Shown one piece after another: positions 1-10,568 of a stretch of 64,000 nt of DNA (the stretch's first letter is position 1; each line of letters opens with the position of its first letter). Position numbers and translations under genes: made by a program. The DNA comes from Glebionis coronaria (lineage: Eukaryota; Streptophyta; Magnoliopsida; Asterales; Asteraceae). The stretch covers positions 574,286,868-574,350,867 of the forward strand of contig CM046878.1 in the NCBI GenBank assembly GCA_025667525.1. Reading direction: 5' to 3'. The notes beneath the pieces are model-generated. The model was not told where the DNA came from and did no database searches. It saw only the letters and a list, made by a program, of their open reading frames with translations.

Positions 1-288
1 GTTTTAAACTAAAATTAAAATATTGCTCCATTTTATAAACTCGCTATGTAAATACTAATTTATAAATATTTTGTGCCGCTATATATCACGCTTCAGAAAA
101 CGCCATAGCTTCGATATACCTTCTGTAGCTTGTAGCTTGGCAACAACGCTACGCCATGCTTCACGCTATTTACAACCTTGCTTGTAATTCTTGTTCGTGA
201 AACATAAACATGCTATAAAAGGAAAGTTCTAATCATGTACGTACGATCGTAAGGGTACTATTCATGGTAAAAGCATGCGGGTTTTACA
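1..288 (-). mobile_element. End of a Ty3-gypsy-type LTR (minus orientation)
   Basis: Read on the minus strand from position 288, the sequence begins TGTAAAACCCGCATGC, then a TTTTACCATGAA tract. This closely matches the start of the LTR at 56801 for about 75 bases. The LTR runs off the left edge of the window. It abuts the decayed LINE on its right, so it probably inserted into it. Whether it is a solo LTR or part of a full element cannot be seen here. Confidence 0.6.
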
Positions 289-330
289 AACAGAGTGTGA
301 CATAAGATTGGTAATGCTAAAGAGACTTCT

Positions 331-2030
331 ATGTGGTTTGACTATTGGTATGAAATTGGTCCTTTATGCAAGATTGTGCCTAACGGGAGTCTCTATAAGG
401 CAAGAATTCCTAGGGACATGGTGGTAGCATATAGGTTGAGTAATAGGGCTTGGAAATGGTTAGATGAGTGGAATCAGCTGTACCTAGAAATGATGCAAAT
501 TCCTGTTCCAATGTTGAATAATGAGAAGATGGACTGGTTGGTATGGGGGACAAGGAGAATAACAAATGCAATTTTAGTATTAAGGAAGTATATAAAGATC
601 TAAGAATGGAAACTAGTGAAGTCAAATGGCTAAACTGGTTTGGTATGCTCACTGCATTCCCAAACAAGCTTTCATTCTTTGGTTGGCAATATAAGGGAAG
701 CTTATGACTTGTGAGAGAATTGTTAAATGGGGCTTATTTGATACGTCAATTTGTATGTTATGCAAGAAATGTGAAGAGACTCGTGATTATCTATTTTCAA
801 CTGTGAGTACTCTAAAGCTATTTGGTCTACAATAATGAATAAGATGGAGTTTGCTAGCTATGCTACTAATTGGGAAGATACCATTAAGGAATGGGCAAAT
901 AAACCAAATGAAAGGAGCATATGGAGCATTGTTAGAAGATTATGTTTAGAAACCACCCACTGTTTATGCTATATGGAGGGAAAGGAAAGTAGGATTTTTA
1001 GGGATGAATTATGATCGGAAATTGGTGTTAGAAAGAATTTGTGAGACTATTAGGTTTAAGCTTATGCGTATAAAGGTTCAAAACTCTATTGTTGTATCGC
1101 AAGTGGAAAGGAAATGGAATATAAATCTCAAAATCCATTAACATAGTTCTTTTCGGGTGTTTGGGATAACAATTCAGAAAGTATGCTAGATGGTCTATTC
1201 TAAACATACAACAATTGTTTTTAGTATGCAAACCATCACAATGGTTGGAACCTTTTATCTTGGAGTTTACCTCGACATATGTTTCTTTATGACCCTAATA
1301 GTTTTGTCAGATTGGCCTAAGGGGGTCTGCTACTTCTATTTGGGACATAACTTTGCACAAGTTGATGTACCATAAGGAAGTGTCTAACATTATGAAAGGT
1401 AGATGGTTTGGGTGAGCAACGCATGTTGGGTAGAATAGAGAGTGATGCAAGATGGCACTTATTGGTCTCCCTATGCATTGCTACAGGAGGTTAGGATGGT
1501 TCTTCTTTAGGGTGTGTGTTTTCTGGTTAAGTGATGCCCTTCCTATGTATTGTCTAGACTAGTAAGTGAGGTTAGAACTACTTGCTAGTTTTGTTTACTT
1601 TCATGAGGGAGGAAATGTAGCTAGACTGGAAGAGCCCCAAAAGTAAGAGTGAATAGATGATTTATTCTTCATGATGATGCCTAAGGAAGGGGCAAGCTGT
1701 GCTTGTTGTAGATGATGGATGAACGACCATTTGCTTCCTTTCAAAGGAAATGTAGTCATAGGAATAAGGTGCGGTGATGTTGGTGAACCTCAAGGGGGAG
1801 CACGTTGCTCTGCCTTTCTCTAGGGGAATGGTCTCCACCAGAAGATAATTAATGTTTTATCAGGAGAATATTGTATTGAAGCATCCGAGAAATATTTGTT
1901 TTATCTAGTCTTGAATATTTTGGAAGAATATATATATATGATATCTTTTGAATTGATTTAGGCATGTCTAAATTTTTCTTGTTTGTAACAGCCTGTAATA
2001 TTAATGAAAGTTCACCAGTTTCAACAAAAA
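331..2030 (+). mobile_element. Decayed LINE (non-LTR retrotransposon), 3' part
   Basis: From 331 to about 1140 the frames encode, with stops and frameshifts, the C-terminal zinc-binding region that follows reverse transcriptase in plant LINEs: a 'WFDYWYEIGPLCKIVP' start, a later 'LSFFGWQ' core and a 'CMLCKKCEETRDYL' Cys pair. The stretch 1140-2030 reads as LINE 3' UTR and ends with a typical plant LINE tail, AATGAAAGTTCACCAGTTTC followed by an A-rich run at about 2024-2030. The 5' part is absent; it is cut off where the gypsy LTR ends at 288. No function is expected. Confidence 0.7.
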
Positions 2031-2082
2031 GGTGTGGACTATATTAAGGTATGAGTAAGGATCTAATAATAAATGGAATTAA

Positions 2083-2470
2083 AATCAATGTTTTGAAACT
2101 TGGGTCTCAAATCGACCCGGTCGAGTCCCCGGGTTAACCCGGTTTTCTATAAAAAATGAAAATTTATTTTTAATAATTAACAAAAATTATATATAAAAAC
2201 CATAAAAATTTCCGTATATTAAAGATCTAAATTGTTTACAACCAATATAATATATAAAAATAAAATTCCGACGCGTACGTAAAATTTATATATCTAAAAA
2301 AAACCTAAAAAATCGAAACCCGTCCGGGTCTTGATAACCGGGTTGACCCGGGTCACCCCAAACCCGGTGGGTCGAGCTGGGTTTCGAAAATGTGAGACCC
2401 GGGTCAATATGACCCGTTTTTTTCGAACGGAACCGGGTTAACCGGTTGACCGGGTTTCAAAACATTGATT
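2083..2470. mobile_element. Inverted-repeat MITE-like element (388 bp)
   Basis: The ends are a perfect 17-bp inverted repeat, AATCAATGTTTTGAAAC at 2083 and its reverse complement ending at 2470. Inside the ends are inverted GC-rich GACCCGGTCGA / CCGGGTTAACCGG tracts that flank an AT-rich core. Nothing is coded. A related degenerate copy lies at 40941-41095 in an intron. The superfamily is not clear because no unambiguous target-site duplication can be read. Confidence 0.6.
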
Positions 2471-2899
2471 AAATAAGAAGAATAAGAAGGTAGTTTTAGG
2501 CACATATTTCAGATAAAGATGAAAAATTTAAAAGAAGATGAATCTGAACTTGTAAGTAAATATGAAATGTGTGGTTGTGATTTGTTCTTGTTCTTCACAT
2601 TTTAGTGGAGTAATATTCTTATATATTTGGTATTTCCGTAGGCATATTTTATTTCGAGAACGTAACTAACCTCAAACAAATCTATTTTATTCATCTATCC
2701 AACGCTAAATAGTCAAATGATATCCATACCAATATAATAATCAGAATGATCATATCATAATTAATATTTATTGGCACAATAATTTTCTCAATTGCGTGTA
2801 CATTAAATCTCAAACATGTACATATTTCCGATCATCTTCAATCTCCCCACAAAACTCCCAAGTCAACCATATATTTAGGTTTCATTTGATCTTATCAAC
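2471..2899 (+). promoter_or_regulatory. Upstream region of the triple-MIT gene
   Basis: AT-rich non-coding sequence between the MITE and the MIT gene. A TATA-like CATATATTTAGG at about 2867-2878 is very close to the ATG at 2900, so the true promoter may lie further upstream. No other element is recognised. Confidence 0.25.
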
Positions 2900-3778
2900 A
2901 TGAACAGCGATTCAAAACAACTAGCAATCGAGTGCATAAAACAAGCCGTACAACAGGACACCGAAGAAAACTACGATAAAGCCTACCCTTTATACATGAG
3001 CGCTTTACACCATTTCAAAACCTACCTAGAATACGAAAAAACCCCCAAAATCCATGAAGCTATTAGTAAAAAGTACACCGAATATCTACGTCGTGCTGAA
3101 GAAATCAAGGCTGCTTTAGATAGAGGTTGGACTCCTTTGAATCATTGTAAAACCAAAATGTTGAGAGAACAAGCTATAGAATACGCAAACCAACAAGCAG
3201 TACAAGAAGATAATTCTGGAAACTACCCAAAAGCTTTACCTTTATACATGAGCGCTATAGAATATTTCAATTTGCTGCTAAGATTCGAAAAGATCCCCAA
3301 ATCCCATGAAGATATAACTCAAAAAGTAACCGAGTATTTAGATCGTGCAGAGAACATCCGGGCAGTGTTAGAAGGAGGTCGTTGGAAGGCTCCTGCAAAA
3401 CCTGGTGATCTCGAATACATCAAATCCCAATCTTTTAGAGAACAAGCAGTCAAGTACGTAACACAAGCTGTGCAAGAAGACAATGAAGGAAACTACTATA
3501 AAGCCTTTTCTTTATACATGAACGCTTTAGAATATTTCAAAACCTACTTTAAATACGAAACAAACCCAAAGATGCATGAAGCCGTAACTCAAAAGTTCAC
3601 TGAGTATTTACGTCGTGCTGAAGAACTTAAAGCTGTGCTGGATGAGGGTGGGTCTTCGGGCCCTGGGAGTAAGCCGAACGATGGGGAAGGAAGCGTAGGA
3701 GGGGGAGGGGATGATGGGCCAGAAGAGAACTCGGAATTAAAGGCAGGGTTGAATGCGGCGATTGTGATTCATCGTTAA
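2900..3778 (+). CDS. Triple MIT-domain protein derived from VPS4/SKD1, without the AAA ATPase
   Basis: The intronless ORF encodes 292 residues. It contains three MIT domains (three-helix bundles that bind tails of ESCRT-III subunits) at about residues 7-76, 89-160 and 180-251. Each carries the SKD1/VPS4 pattern: Q-A-V-Q-E-D, N-Y-x-K-A, LYM-A, YF, YEK-P-K, then TEYLRRAEE-K-A-LD. Residues 252-292 match the linker of plant SKD1 (KPNDGEG, LKAGLNAAI) and stop exactly before the AAA ATPase would begin. Known VPS4 has one MIT and one ATPase domain. By inference this protein could bind ESCRT-III without disassembling it, acting as a competitor or scaffold at endosomes. The reading frame is clean, with no stop in 879 bases, which suggests selection or recent origin. 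Alternative: a retrocopy-derived gene without function. Confidence 0.85.
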   Translation: MNSDSKQLAIECIKQAVQQDTEENYDKAYPLYMSALHHFKTYLEYEKTPKIHEAISKKYTEYLRRAEEIKAALDRGWTPLNHCKTKMLREQAIEYANQQAVQEDNSGNYPKALPLYMSAIEYFNLLLRFEKIPKSHEDITQKVTEYLDRAENIRAVLEGGRWKAPAKPGDLEYIKSQSFREQAVKYVTQAVQEDNEGNYYKAFSLYMNALEYFKTYFKYETNPKMHEAVTQKFTEYLRRAEELKAVLDEGGSSGPGSKPNDGEGSVGGGGDDGPEENSELKAGLNAAIVIHR

Positions 3779-3981
3779 ATAATTATCCCATTTTTAAGTT
3801 ATTATATCCATTAATAAAAGCTTCCGTTTTAAGGCTGGCTGAAGAAATTTATGAGATAGTATGAGTTGGGTGATATATGTGCTTGGAATATTTATCGTTT
3901 ACGAAATGAAAAGGATAGATCATCAAATGATGTTGTTTTTATCTTTGTGTGTTTGGATTATCGTTTAGTGTTTGTAGTTAA
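3779..3981. other. 3' flank of the triple-MIT gene
   Basis: AT-rich sequence with a possible poly(A) signal, AATAAAAG at about 3813, 35 bases after the MIT stop codon. It ends at the TAA duplication (3979-3981) of the Harbinger element. No gene is seen. Confidence 0.3.
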
Positions 3982-5723
3982 GAGGGCTCGGAGTCATGGC
4001 GCCGTGACCCACGGCGCGACTCGCGCGATTGCTCCCCAAATATCAAAAACCCACGGCGTTGAGTCTTGGCGTGAGTCAAACCACTCGGCGCGAGTGGTAG
4101 TTTTAAAAAAAAAATATTTTTTTTGAAAATTTTTAAAAACCAACGGCTACTGGCCGTTATTTTTGAAAAAAAAATGTTTTTTTTGTTTTTAATGCCTCAA
4201 CGGCTAGTTTATTTAAAAAAAATTAATTAAATGTTCAACGGCTAGATTATTTAAAAAAAAATCAATTTTAATCTCTATATATACTACATTTCCTATATCA
4301 TTTTTCACACACACACAAATCATTCTCTCCTTTATCATTCTCTCATTCACAAACACAAACACAATGGCCGGCGAAAATTGGTTCGGATTCACCCACCTCC
4401 TTCAATCCAACATTGGTGTCGGTAACGGAACTACGTCCAATTCACAATTCCCCGGATTTCCTACCCACGGTCCGATGACTCCCGAAGATCAAGCTTTTAT
4501 ACAAAAGCAACAAGAAGAATATCAAGCCTATACCACCCAAAGACGCCTATCACTCCAATCTACAAGCTCAATTCCACCACCCGAAACCGAACCAAAAAAA
4601 AGCCGAAAGAAAAACCCCACAAAAAAATCAAAAGAACCCGTTCCGAATGAAGGTCTTGGTCGGTGGACCAAGGACGAAGAAGTCGTGCTTGCCGAATGTT
4701 ACATCGCGACATCCGAAGATCCGAAAGTTGGGCGTCACCAAAAAAGAGACACTCTTTGAATTCGGATTACCCGAGTGTTTAACGAAAGAAATCATCAAGA
4801 ACGTACCAAAGACATGCTTACGGGTAAGTGGAATCCGATGCATCATAATATAATGAAGTGGCACGCCATCTACAAGAAATGTCATCGGAACAAAAAAAGT
4901 GGCGAAAGCGAGGTTGATGTGATTGAACGGGCTCGGGGCATTTACGCGGACGAGAATAGAAATGCCTCGTTTAATCACGAAAAGGCATGGAATGTTTTGA
5001 GGAAGTCCCCGAAATGGGACGCACCCGAGGTTGCCCCGGTTGATTTGACCGAGAACGAGGAAGGCGGTTCGTTTTCGATGCCGATGAACACGGACGAACT
5101 TTTCCAACGCGATCAACGACCCCACCCCGCGGGTAAAGAACGGCCCGGGAAAAAAAGCCGTTCCGAAACATCGGCGAGTACCGGAGGAAGTAACTCGTCT
5201 CGATTTGAAGACGCGGTTACCTATGACCTTCGTCTCCGTCGTGAAGCCGCACAAAAAGCGTATGCATCTTCGCAACGCAAAGACGACACGATTGCCGAAA
5301 TGGGGGAGTTGAAATTTCTCAACTATGACACCTCCAACATGGATCCTGAATCGGTCGCGTTTATAAACTTTAAAAAAGAAGAAATCAAAGCTCGTCTACG
5401 CGCAAAAATGCCGAATACCAATCAATACCGCGACGTTGAAGATTCCGAAGACTCCTCCAACTAGTAGTTTTTTTCGTAATTTTTTGTTTTTTTCGTTTTT
5501 TTAATTCGAAGTTGTATTTTTCTATTTTTTTAGGATTGTAATATTTATTTTTATTTATGAAATGAATTAATTTAATTTGAAAATGTGAGAAATAAAAAAA
5601 ATTTGACCCACAAAAGGGAGTCATTTGGAGTGATGACTCCCCTGATTTTTTCATGTGAGTGAGTGGGTTTCGCTGACGTGGCACCCAAATAGGAGTCACT
5701 TGGAGTGATGACTCCTAGTGCTC
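3982..5723 (+). mobile_element. PIF/Harbinger element carrying only ORF1 (1742 bp)
   Basis: The target-site duplication is TAA at 3979-3981 and 5724-5726, the 3-bp TTA/TAA type known for PIF/Harbinger. The terminal repeats are GAGGGCTCGGAGTCAT at 3982 and, on the other strand from 5723, GAGCACTAGGAGTCAT (13 of 16 match). Near the right end a GGAGTCAT / ATGACTCC pair is repeated, at about 5617-5640 and 5692-5715, which makes a subterminal repeat. Inside is only the Myb-like ORF1 gene. No transposase is present, so it would depend on one from elsewhere. Confidence 0.85.
4364..5464 (+). pseudogene. Harbinger ORF1 (Myb/SANT-like DNA-binding protein), one nonsense codon
   Basis: The reading frame is open from ATG 4364 to the stop before 5465, except for one TGA at 4757-4759, after 131 codons. 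The flanks of that stop are in one frame. The codon sits where this family has a Trp (DTL-W-IRI), so a single TGG to TGA change explains it. The trihelix/Myb-like region starts at GRWTKDEEVVLAECY (about residue 98). The C-terminal half has the charged, helical 'RKDDTIAEMGELKFL' part usual in plant Harbinger ORF1, which databases often mislabel 'glutathione S-transferase T3-like'. In the family, ORF1 binds the element ends and helps the transposase. An N-terminal 131-residue product could still be made. Confidence 0.8.
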
Positions 5724-5798
5724 TAAGGTGTGAATGCAATTTTATGAAGTTTGGTTAATTGTCATTCTCTTTTTTATATATTCCGAGGTTAAAGATTT

Positions 5799-6361
5799 GG
5801 GTAAATGTCCAAAATACACAACGTACTTTCCCAGATTATCCATTATATATATCATACTATTTTAAGTCCATTATTCACACTTGTCACGTAGGTAAATTTG
5901 TTTGACTTGGTCAAACCTGTTGACTTTTACCTTTGACCAAGGTTTTTTACCGGTTACTTATTTTTTTAATTTCCACGTTGGTTTTTTATTTTTATTTTGA
6001 TAAACCCGTTGTGTTATACTTAATCATTCCAAGTTTATAAATGCGTACGCGTATACTCTCTCAAATAAATCCCCGATTCCTAAGAACCCTAATTTTTTCT
6101 GAAAAACAATTATAAGCGATTTAGGTAAATTACTTTGATATTATATTGTTGTAATATGATGATTCGTTTATTTTTAATTGTTGATTCCATTTGAAGTATT
6201 GTTTTAATCAGATTTGGGGAAAAATTATTAACCCTAATTTTTTCCCCCAAATTTTTAGATTGATTATTTCCAGTTTCTGAGGTTTCCATTGTTTAAATAT
6301 GACGAATCCATTGTTTTGCCCTAATTTTTAATCTTTGTAATTGCAGGTTTATTGGAGACGT
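5799..6361 (+). promoter_or_regulatory. Left MULE TIR and 5' leader with an intron
   Basis: The TIR (5799 to about 5890) is followed by a leader. A likely intron runs from 6125 (TTTAG|GTAAAT) to 6346 (TTGCAG|GTTT), ending 15 bases before the transposase ATG at 6362. In MuDR-type elements the TIR carries the promoter, and the placement here fits that. Confidence 0.5.
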
Positions 6362-8273
6362 ATGGCGAAGTTTGTGGTTGATTTGTACCACGATGGATTG
6401 TTTATAGGCAATCCCGTCTCATATACCAATGGTTACGAACATGTAATTAATGATATTGACTTTGAAGGTATGAAATATGACGATTTTTTCTCGATTATCC
6501 GTAGGTTAGTGTTAGTAGCACCTGTATCCATCTTCTATACTCTACCTGGTGTTCCAGTGTATATGGGTTTGAGACCCATTGCTAATGATGCCCATGTAGA
6601 AGAATTTGTAGAATGCTTGTTTGAGAATGATTGTCATTTGTCTGTTTACACTGAACATCCTGGGTATGATGTTTTTAATTTGGTTAATGAGGATAGGTTA
6701 CAATCAGATTCTGGTGATAGTGACTTTGATGATGTTTGTAAGAATGATCCATTGGATGACTTGCCTGAACACGTTGATTTCCAAATGAGGGAGAGGACAA
6801 TGTAGACATTCTTATGCTTACAACCAGTGACACTTGGTTGAATAAACTAGTTGGTAAGGGTAGATTTGTGGGTGACAATGAGAATGACAAACCTGAAGGT
6901 CATGGAGAATTGGGACAGTTAATGATAGAGTATCATGATCCTGATGATAGTTTTGTTGAACCTAGATACAAAGTTAGGAAAGACTTTCAATACCCCAATT
7001 TTAATCCTGATACACCATGGGATGAATGTGCACCAGTACTAGGTATGAAGTTTGAGAACCTATTACAACTTAAAAACTTCTTAGCTAAGTATGGAGTCAA
7101 AAATGGTTACCAGTTGTGGTATTTACACAATGAGAGTCATAGAATACTAGTAAATTGTGGTAGGGATGTTAGTGTTGGTAAGTGTGCTGGTAAAAGAGAT
7201 AAAAAAACCTACAGAAGAAAGCAATCTAATTGAGTCATATGGTAGTGAAGAAACAAGCTCAGACATTGATAAAGGCAAAGGTAAAGGGAAATTAGGTTAG
7301 CCAAGCAAAAGGAGTGAAACATCAAAAGCTAATTGGGCTGAAAGAAAGGCAAAAGAAGAGGAGTATGTGTTGGTTGGGGTGGATTGTCTGGTTTAGGCTA
7401 TGGGCTAGTTGGATGGGCAATGAAAGGTCATTTCAAATCAAATCCCTCTACCCTGCTCACAAGTGTTGCAAAAACTACAATTTAGGTGCATTGGTTACAT
7501 ACAAATGGATAGCTGAGCATTATGCTAGGGAAATCATTAATAAATCTAATATAGGTCATAGGTTTATGCAAAATTCAATCAGAGAAAAATTCATGATTAA
7601 TGTGAGTTTAGGTCAATGTAGAAGGGCAAAACAGATGGCGTTGTATGACCATGAAGGTGGCTTAATAGACCATTATAGTAGGCTATAGGACTACAGGCAA
7701 GCCTTGTTGGACTCTAACCCTGGTTCAACCTGTCACATAGATTTGGAAGAAAAAGATGATGGCCTTACATATTTCAAAAGATTTTATGTCTGTTTTGTTG
7801 GACCAAAGGAAGGCTGGAAAGCTGGGTGTAGAAAAGTGATTGGTTTAGATGGGTGTTTTTTGTCACACACTTGCAAAGGGCAGTTACTTACTGCAATGGG
7901 AAGGGATGCTAATAATCAAATGTTTCCTATAGCGTGGGCTGTTATAGGGGTGGAAAACAAGCATAACTGGATGTGGTTCTTGGCCTTGATCCACTATGAC
8001 CTTGGATTGAACAATGGCATAGGTCTTACAGTCATATCAGATGGACATAAGATAAGATACATGTCACTTGTGTCTATATATGTTAACACTTGACTATAAA
8101 TTTCTTATCTATATTATGATAACATTTAATAAATACAATCAATATAGGGTCTAATAGAAGTTGTCAAGGTTTAGTTGGGGGAGGCTGAGCACAGACAATG
8201 TGCAACACACATTTATGCAAATTTCAAGAAGAAATAGAGTGGCTTGCATTACAAAGATTGTTTTGGTGGGCTG
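6362..8273 (+). pseudogene. MuDR-type MULE transposase, 5' half (interrupted)
   Basis: The gene starts MAKFVVDLYHDG, the PB1-like N-terminal part seen in many plant MuDR proteins. About 6880-7210 encodes the MuDR DNA-binding part (GMKFENLLQLKNFL, ending KCAGKRDKK). From about 7430 the MULE catalytic domain begins, with the GLDGCFL core at about 7844 and AMGRDANNQMFPIAWAV after it. Breaks: frameshifts near 6790 and in the A-run at about 7200, a Trp-to-stop TAG at 7686-7688, and two more stops after 8148. An exon ends at 8051 (SDGHK) but the donor reads AT, not GT; the next exon begins at 8148 (GLIE). The gene is then cut at 8273 by the inserted LTR element and resumes at 25170. Confidence 0.85.
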
Positions 8274-10008
8274 TAATACGAGGTTTTTAGCCAAGTATAA
8301 AATAATTTCGTTCTGAATCTTTTTGAATTGATTACCGATTAAAAGTGCGACTCAGTTGTTTCTGGTGGAAAAGAAATAGAATAGTAGTCGTTGTCTGAAC
8401 TAATTAAAAACAAAGACTAGGAAAGATAAAAATTAAAACTTTAAAAAGCAAAGGCAAAGTTAATAAAGCGTAAATAAAGCTAGAAATGATTAAAAATAAA
8501 TGACGAGAAATTAAAGTAATAAAAGTAAATAACGTAAACTTAAAACGCAACTAAAAATAAACTAAGGCAAGGCAACTAAAAGTATAAACTTAAAATAAAT
8601 CTAAGGCAAGTTAACTAAAAGTGCGATTAAGAAAAAAGGCGGGAAAAATAAAGTTTAAAACTTAAAAACATAAACTTAAAATAAACCAAAACTGAAATTA
8701 CAAAACTAAGAAAAACTGCTCATCTGGAATAAATCCTTCATCCGGAATAAATTCATTCATCCGGAATAAACATGTTCATCCGGAATAATTCCTTCATCCG
8801 GAATATAAAGCTTCATCCGGAATAAATTCATTTATCCGGAATAAACATCTTCATCCGGAGTATTCATTCATTCGGAATGTAGGCTTCATCCGGAATAAAC
8901 AGTTCGTCCGGAATAAACAGTTCATTCGGAATAATTAAACTAATAAGCTCATTCCGAATAACTCCTTGATCCGGAATAATCCCTTGATGCGGAATATACT
9001 ACTTTACTCGGAATAATGTGGCTCATTCAGAATAATTAAATCAAAAAGCTTCATTCGGAAAGTTTTGCTTCATCCGGAATAATTACTGAGAATGCTTCAT
9101 TCAGAATAAAAATAAGGAAATGCTGGTTCAGAATACTTGTTGGTTCGGAATCTGGGGAAAGTAAACAGTGCGAAGAACAAGGAAGAACAAAAGGATACGA
9201 ATTTAATCAAATCTAACCAAAATCAACCTAAAGAATAAACCAAAATAGCCACTAATTATTAACAAACAATAACTAATCAAACCAAAGCAATAAAACTAAC
9301 ACTAATGATCAAATCAATCAAAATCCACTTGATTAAAATTAAGAAAAACTCAAGAACACAACCATAATCAAAAGCAAAGATTAGACAAGAAAGGAAGAAG
9401 AAGATGAATTAAAAGCTTGATTAAAATGTTAAGATTCAATAACAAGAACAACTTAAAGATTAAAGATAACAAATTAATCTAGAGAGAGAAAGCATAAAAC
9501 TTAGAGAGAGAAAACTTAAACCTATCCTACTCCTAATCTAATCCTAAAACAAACCAACCCTCTCCTAACAAATGAGGGTGGTATATATAGGAGAGGGGAG
9601 TGGTTGGTGGCTTCTCCTTTCTTTCTTTTCTTCCATCTCGTCTTTAAAGTCTCGATTTTTGGCTCGGGATTTCTTTAAACTCGTCTTGAAATTTCTTCAT
9701 AAATAAGACTTGAGTTCTTCGGCTTTATTAAACTTCCGTCTTTGGACTTTTTCTTTGATAAATCTTCAGAATAGGCCTTGGACTTCCGTTCTTTTTGCAC
9801 TCTTGATTTCTTGACTTCGTCTTTTGTCTTTTTCTTTGATAAAAGCCCGTGAAAGCCCGTGTTTTCCTTACTTTTCACATTTTGGTCCTAAAACACAACA
9901 AAAACACAAACCACGCATAATTCTGACATTTACGACATAAAATACACGTTATGGTCTCGTTTTCATTACAATTAAGTGGTAAAAGTATGGGTGTTTTCAC
10001 ACCTATCA
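8274..10008 (-). repeat. Left LTR (3' LTR in element orientation), 1735 bp
   Basis: Direct repeat of 23434-25164, nearly identical by eye. A TATA box reads CTATATATACC on the minus strand at about 9580-9590, so the LTR promoter points left, in agreement with the ORF orientation. A degenerate minisatellite of CATCCGGAATAA units fills about 8719-9140. Confidence 0.85.
8719..9140. repeat. LTR minisatellite of TTCATCCGGAATAA units
   Basis: About two dozen degenerate units built around CATCCGGAATAA or CATTCGGAATAA, spaced about 15-25 bases apart. The same array is in the other LTR at about 23877-24310 with small differences (for example CATCCGGAATAA against CATCCAGAATAT). Confidence 0.8.
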
Positions 10009-10568
10009 AATCCCCTACACTTGACCATTGCAATGTCCTCATACAATGCATTAATCACAAAGCTAGATTACACTTTTCATCACAATCAATCCACATTGGC
10101 CTTTATTAAAGAGATAGAAAATAACAAAACCAGTAAAGAAATCAAAAACTTACCTTAGGGTTTTGGAATGTCGTGAATGATTATCATCCTCAAGTTTCAC
10201 GTTCCCCATACCAATCTTAAAAACGAGATCATTGTTATTTTAAGTTAGCAAACTAACACGAATTCATGTGGGCCAATTATTTACTTAGACTCCCTTATTC
10301 CTAGGTGTATCTCTTATATTTTAATTTTGTCTTGAATGATCACGAGGATGCATTATTTGACTTATTTCGATAGTTATTTAGGCCGAAAATAAAGTGAACG
10401 ATTTAATCAATAGTTAGATAAAGGACAAAATCTTTTAAAACTGCTTCTCGGGACCTCATAAAGTTCATATCTTGGCATAACTCGCTTCACGATTTGAGAC
10501 CTTTCTCGGACCGATATTTGACAGCGACTTCATACTTCGAATCTTCGAGAGACGTTCTTGAAATTATG
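10009..10568. other. Interior of the outer LTR element next to its left LTR
   Basis: Non-coding. It begins with the polypurine tract complement TCCCCTACACTTGA next to the LTR and ends in the TTATG target site of the inner element (10564-10568). Confidence 0.5.

Noticed and set aside
4628..5275. 215-codon open frame on the minus strand across the Harbinger ORF1
   Set aside because: It lies opposite the clear ORF1 coding frame and has no recognisable domain; an antisense shadow.
9675..9878. 67-codon Lys/Ser-rich minus-strand ORF in the LTR, repeated at 24833-25198
   Set aside because: It lies in U3 upstream of the TATA box, so it would not be transcribed as the main RNA, and it has no family.
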